Shown in pieces: positions 61,736-64,000 of a stretch of DNA of 64,000 nt. Position numbers and translations under genes: made by a program. Source of the DNA: Roseovarius pacificus. Its GTDB lineage: Bacteria; Pseudomonadota; Alphaproteobacteria; Rhodobacterales; Rhodobacteraceae. A model generated the notes under the pieces. That model did no database searches, was not told the origin of the DNA, and saw only the letters and a list, made by a program, of their open reading frames with translations. The stretch is taken from NCBI RefSeq assembly GCF_900142665.1, contig NZ_FRBR01000012.1, positions 62,001 to 126,000 of the forward strand, read 5' to 3'. Every line of letters starts with the position of its first letter. Position 1 is the stretch's first letter.

Positions 61736-63165
61736 GCGACGCACTCCTTCATGTCGTGGGAAAGTGGAAAACAGGCAAGCATCTTGGAAAGATGCGCCAG
61801 CTGACTGCGGTCGATGCCACCGCCGGGTTTCAGAAGCCCCGCCTGCGAGGCAGGTGCAAAGCGCACCCGGCTTGGACGCGCATAAAGCGGCAGATCGGAC
61901 AAAAGGGTCTCGATGTGCGCAGGCTCGACCGGGGCGGCGAGGACTGCGATGATTTCAAGCTGGTCATCCGGCGCAAGATAAAGCCCCGCAGCGGGAATGC
62001 GCGGGTCGGCGCACAGAGCGGCCTCGACCCATTCGGGATTGATGTTGCGGCCCTGCGGCGTGACGATCAGCCAATCCTTGCGGCCTTCAACGATCAGCCG
62101 GCCATCTTCGAACCGGCCCAAATCCCCGGTGCGCCACTCTCCGGTGACGGGGGGATGGCCGATATACCCCTCCATCACGGTCGGGCCGGACACGATGATT
62201 TCGCCATCGTCTATGCGGACCTCGACCCCGTCCAGAACCTGGCCCACCGTGCCGGCGCGCGTATCAAGCGGCCTATTCAGGGCCACGACCGAGCAACATT
62301 CCGACAGGCCATATCCTTCGTGGACGGGCAAGCCGTGGGCCTGGGCCTCGGCCAGAAGGGCCGGGGAGGTCCTGGCGCCGCCCACAGCGATCAGACGCAG
62401 GCTGTCGGGGGCCTGTGTCGCGGTTGTCCTGAGTTCCGAGACCAGGCGCGACAGGAGCGCCGGAACAAGGATGGTCGTCGTCGGACGTGCCGAGGCCATG
62501 GCCGCCACTATGGGCGCCATCGGACCGCCGAAAAGCGCAGCGAGCGCCTCGGGGCAGAAATGAACCTCGGCCCCGGCCAGAAGAGGAAGATAGAGACCCG
62601 CCACCTGCTCGAGCAACTGCGCCACGGGCAGAAGGGAGAGGTGAATATCCTCGCTGCCGGGGGCAATAGCCTTTTCAATACCGGCGAGTGCGGCCGCCAT
62701 TTGTCTTTCGCCGATCAGCACACCCTTGGGGGCGCCGGATGACCCCGAGGTGAAGATGATCCGCCGCGCGTCGGCGACGGGCGGATCAAGCAGCGCCGTC
62801 AGCGGCGGACAGGCCTCCGGCGGACACAGACCCAGCGTCATCACAGGCGCTTCACAGGCGCCGATGACTGTGTCGACGGCAGCCGCTTCGACAAGATGAG
62901 CCTGTTGGGATCGCGAAAAGAATGGCGGGACATGAACCGATACATGGCCGCTATAGGTCACGGCGAGATCGGCCAAGGCGGCCTCCAGCGGGTCGCTTGT
63001 GCTGATTGCGACGACCCGCGCAGGTCCAGCCAGTGTTTTTGCATTGTGCGCAAGAAAGGCCGCAAGGCTGCGATAGGCGATGCATCTTGTGCCGGAGCGC
63101 AGAGCGATTTTCTCCGGGTTCTGAGACGCATGCCGCGAAAGGGAGCTGAAAACACGGTCGGTCAT
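61732..63165 (-). CDS. AMP-dependent synthetase/ligase (adenylate-forming)
   Basis: A 477-residue ANL-family enzyme activates a carboxylic acid as acyl-AMP, usually for thioester formation. It has the P-loop IIFTSGSSGAPKGVLIG, the A5-type motif HEGYGLSECC, A7 EWRTGDLGRFEDG and A8/A10 GRKDWLIVTPQGRNINPEWVE. The start at 63165 overlaps the upstream gene's stop by one base and the stop overlaps the SDR start. It is shorter than typical acyl-CoA synthetases. Acid substrate unknown. Confidence 0.9.
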   Translation of the reverse strand: MTDRVFSSLSRHASQNPEKIALRSGTRCIAYRSLAAFLAHNAKTLAGPARVVAISTSDPLEAALADLAVTYSGHVSVHVPPFFSRSQQAHLVEAAAVDTVIGACEAPVMTLGLCPPEACPPLTALLDPPVADARRIIFTSGSSGAPKGVLIGERQMAAALAGIEKAIAPGSEDIHLSLLPVAQLLEQVAGLYLPLLAGAEVHFCPEALAALFGGPMAPIVAAMASARPTTTILVPALLSRLVSELRTTATQAPDSLRLIAVGGARTSPALLAEAQAHGLPVHEGYGLSECCSVVALNRPLDTRAGTVGQVLDGVEVRIDDGEIIVSGPTVMEGYIGHPPVTGEWRTGDLGRFEDGRLIVEGRKDWLIVTPQGRNINPEWVEAALCADPRIPAAGLYLAPDDQLEIIAVLAAPVEPAHIETLLSDLPLYARPSRVRFAPASQAGLLKPGGGIDRSQLAHLSKMLACFPLSHDMKECVA

Positions 63166-63743
63166 CAGGCCGTCTCGGCTGTGGGTATCGGGGCGTCCGT
63201 CGCTTGAACCGGGTCGCGAAAGGCGCAGACCCATGGATCATGGTCATAGTAATCACCCCATTGCGCAGGGTCCTGCACCCGGCTGGCTTGGGCGGGGGCA
63301 AGCATAAGAGGCGTGATCCGCGCGCGTTGGATCAGGCGCCGGACCTCGGTTGTGGCGGTGAAGATGCCCCAGCCGATCCCACGCTCGCGTCCCCATTGGA
63401 ATACGGCGCGCAAGGTGGGATAGGCCGCGAAGGGCGAGGTGCAGGCCAAGCCACCGACCTCGAGGATGGCCTCAGAGGGGACGTTCAGGCCGGTCCGCCC
63501 GGCGAGCAGTTGGCTGATGGGGGCGTCGAGATATTGTTGCGAAAAGAATCCTTCGGAGTGGCAGGATATGCTGGTGGCGCAGGCCACGTCCCCAGCACGG
63601 GTCGTTGTGATTACGAGACGCGAGGGCCGTGTCCGATTGTCGGCGGAAAAGGCCTGTTTATAGCTGCGAACGATATGCAGCACGGCGGCGTCAAACAGGG
63701 GTTGGGTTGCCGGGTCACCATCTTCGGCAATTGTGGTTTGCAT
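63165..63743 (-). CDS. thermostable hemolysin-family protein (GNAT-like)
   Basis: A 192-residue protein with SRLVITTTRAGDVACATSIS, SQQYLDAPISQLLAGRTGL, ILEVGGLACTSPFAAYPTLR and GWGIFTATTEVRRLIQRARI matches the family named for Vibrio thermostable hemolysin; the fold is related to GNAT acyltransferases and LuxI-type synthases. It is probably an acyltransferase rather than a toxin. The ATG at 63743 has GGAG 7 bases upstream. It is the first gene of the operon with the ligase, SDR and TauD-like enzyme. Confidence 0.78.
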   Translation of the reverse strand: MQTTIAEDGDPATQPLFDAAVLHIVRSYKQAFSADNRTRPSRLVITTTRAGDVACATSISCHSEGFFSQQYLDAPISQLLAGRTGLNVPSEAILEVGGLACTSPFAAYPTLRAVFQWGRERGIGWGIFTATTEVRRLIQRARITPLMLAPAQASRVQDPAQWGDYYDHDPWVCAFRDPVQATDAPIPTAETA

Positions 63744-64000
63744 GTCATGTCTCCACAAACGGGAGGCTGCTCGTGCCTCGTTTGTTGGACATGTTCCCCG
63801 TCAGGCTGTGGAAATCCATTGGACTGAAGTCGGAATGACGACATGAACCCGGTTATAAGACAAAGGTTTATGAGTGTCCGACTTGCCTGATTACGGTTAC
63901 GCTGCCGCAGCCCGCAAAGCTGGCATGACATCTGGAAACACTTTTTGGTCAAATGGAAGCTGGCTTGGCTCATGCGGGAACCGGTCGGTTCGATGACGTT
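63744..64000. promoter_or_regulatory. upstream region of the biosynthetic operon
   Basis: No gene is supported here. GAACCG (63978-63983) and CGGTTC (63986-63991) form a palindrome with a 2-base centre, which could be an operator. The promoter of the operon is expected in this stretch, but I cannot place it with confidence. Confidence 0.35.

Noticed and set aside
1..64000. tRNA or rRNA genes as island attachment sites
   Set aside because: No tRNA-like T-arm (GTTCGAATC type) with a matching acceptor stem and no rRNA sequence was recognised on either strand.

Overview
The window is from a GC-rich alphaproteobacterial chromosome, most likely Rhodobacteraceae (roseobacter type). This rests on the hisS-hisZ-hisG order with a short-form HisG, the DUF1489 and DUF2147 genes, a B12-dependent ribonucleotide reductase, an OmpA-like porin, and overall codon use. 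No rRNA, tRNA or CRISPR array was recognised.

Layout. (1) 1-15.7 kb is core chromosome: a partial nucleoside/sugar-type ABC ATPase, dnaE, a lipoprotein, slyX, hisS-hisZ-hisG, a small low-GC orphan gene, an outer-membrane porin, DUF1489, and nrdJ. The nrdJ gene is split by a 371-residue LAGLIDADG intein placed directly before the putative thiyl-radical cysteine. A clear terminator closes nrdJ. (2) About 15.9-58.9 kb is an accessory, defence-rich island between nrdJ and a luxR-type gene. In order it holds: an AAA ATPase/DUF6634/small-protein operon; a PIN-like protein; VOC, DUF1801 and AraC genes; a transposase remnant; several orphan and membrane proteins; a type I restriction-modification operon (hsdM-hsdS-orf-hsdR-nuclease); a 0.6 kb regulatory-looking region with repeated TGTCACA heptamers around a Z-DNA-prone core; a 1860-residue exonuclease/RecQ/UvrD fusion followed by mcrB and mcrC; a Tn7-like transposition operon (tnsA-like, small orf, tnsB, tnsC, tniQ); a HelD/UvrD helicase with zinc ribbons; a second transposase remnant; and a GHKL ATPase-nuclease gene overlapping a HEPN-like gene. 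(3) 58.9-64 kb returns to chromosomal style: a membrane-anchored LuxR-type regulator, a DUF2147 protein, and a tightly coupled operon (thermostable-hemolysin/GNAT family protein, AMP-dependent ligase, SDR, TauD-like dioxygenase) that looks like a small-molecule biosynthetic unit.

How the parts fit. The island combines modification-dependent restriction (McrBC with an inserted modified-base-reader-like domain), classical restriction (Hsd), several helicase-nuclease enzymes, and a Tn7-like mobilisation module. The least understood candidates for new systems are the GHKL-nuclease/HEPN pair (56.0-58.7 kb), the exonuclease-RecQ-UvrD plus McrBC unit (34.1-43.5 kb) with its repeat-rich upstream region, and the AAA/DUF6634 operon (15.9-17.7 kb). 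Functions were assigned by reading motifs only; no database search was run.
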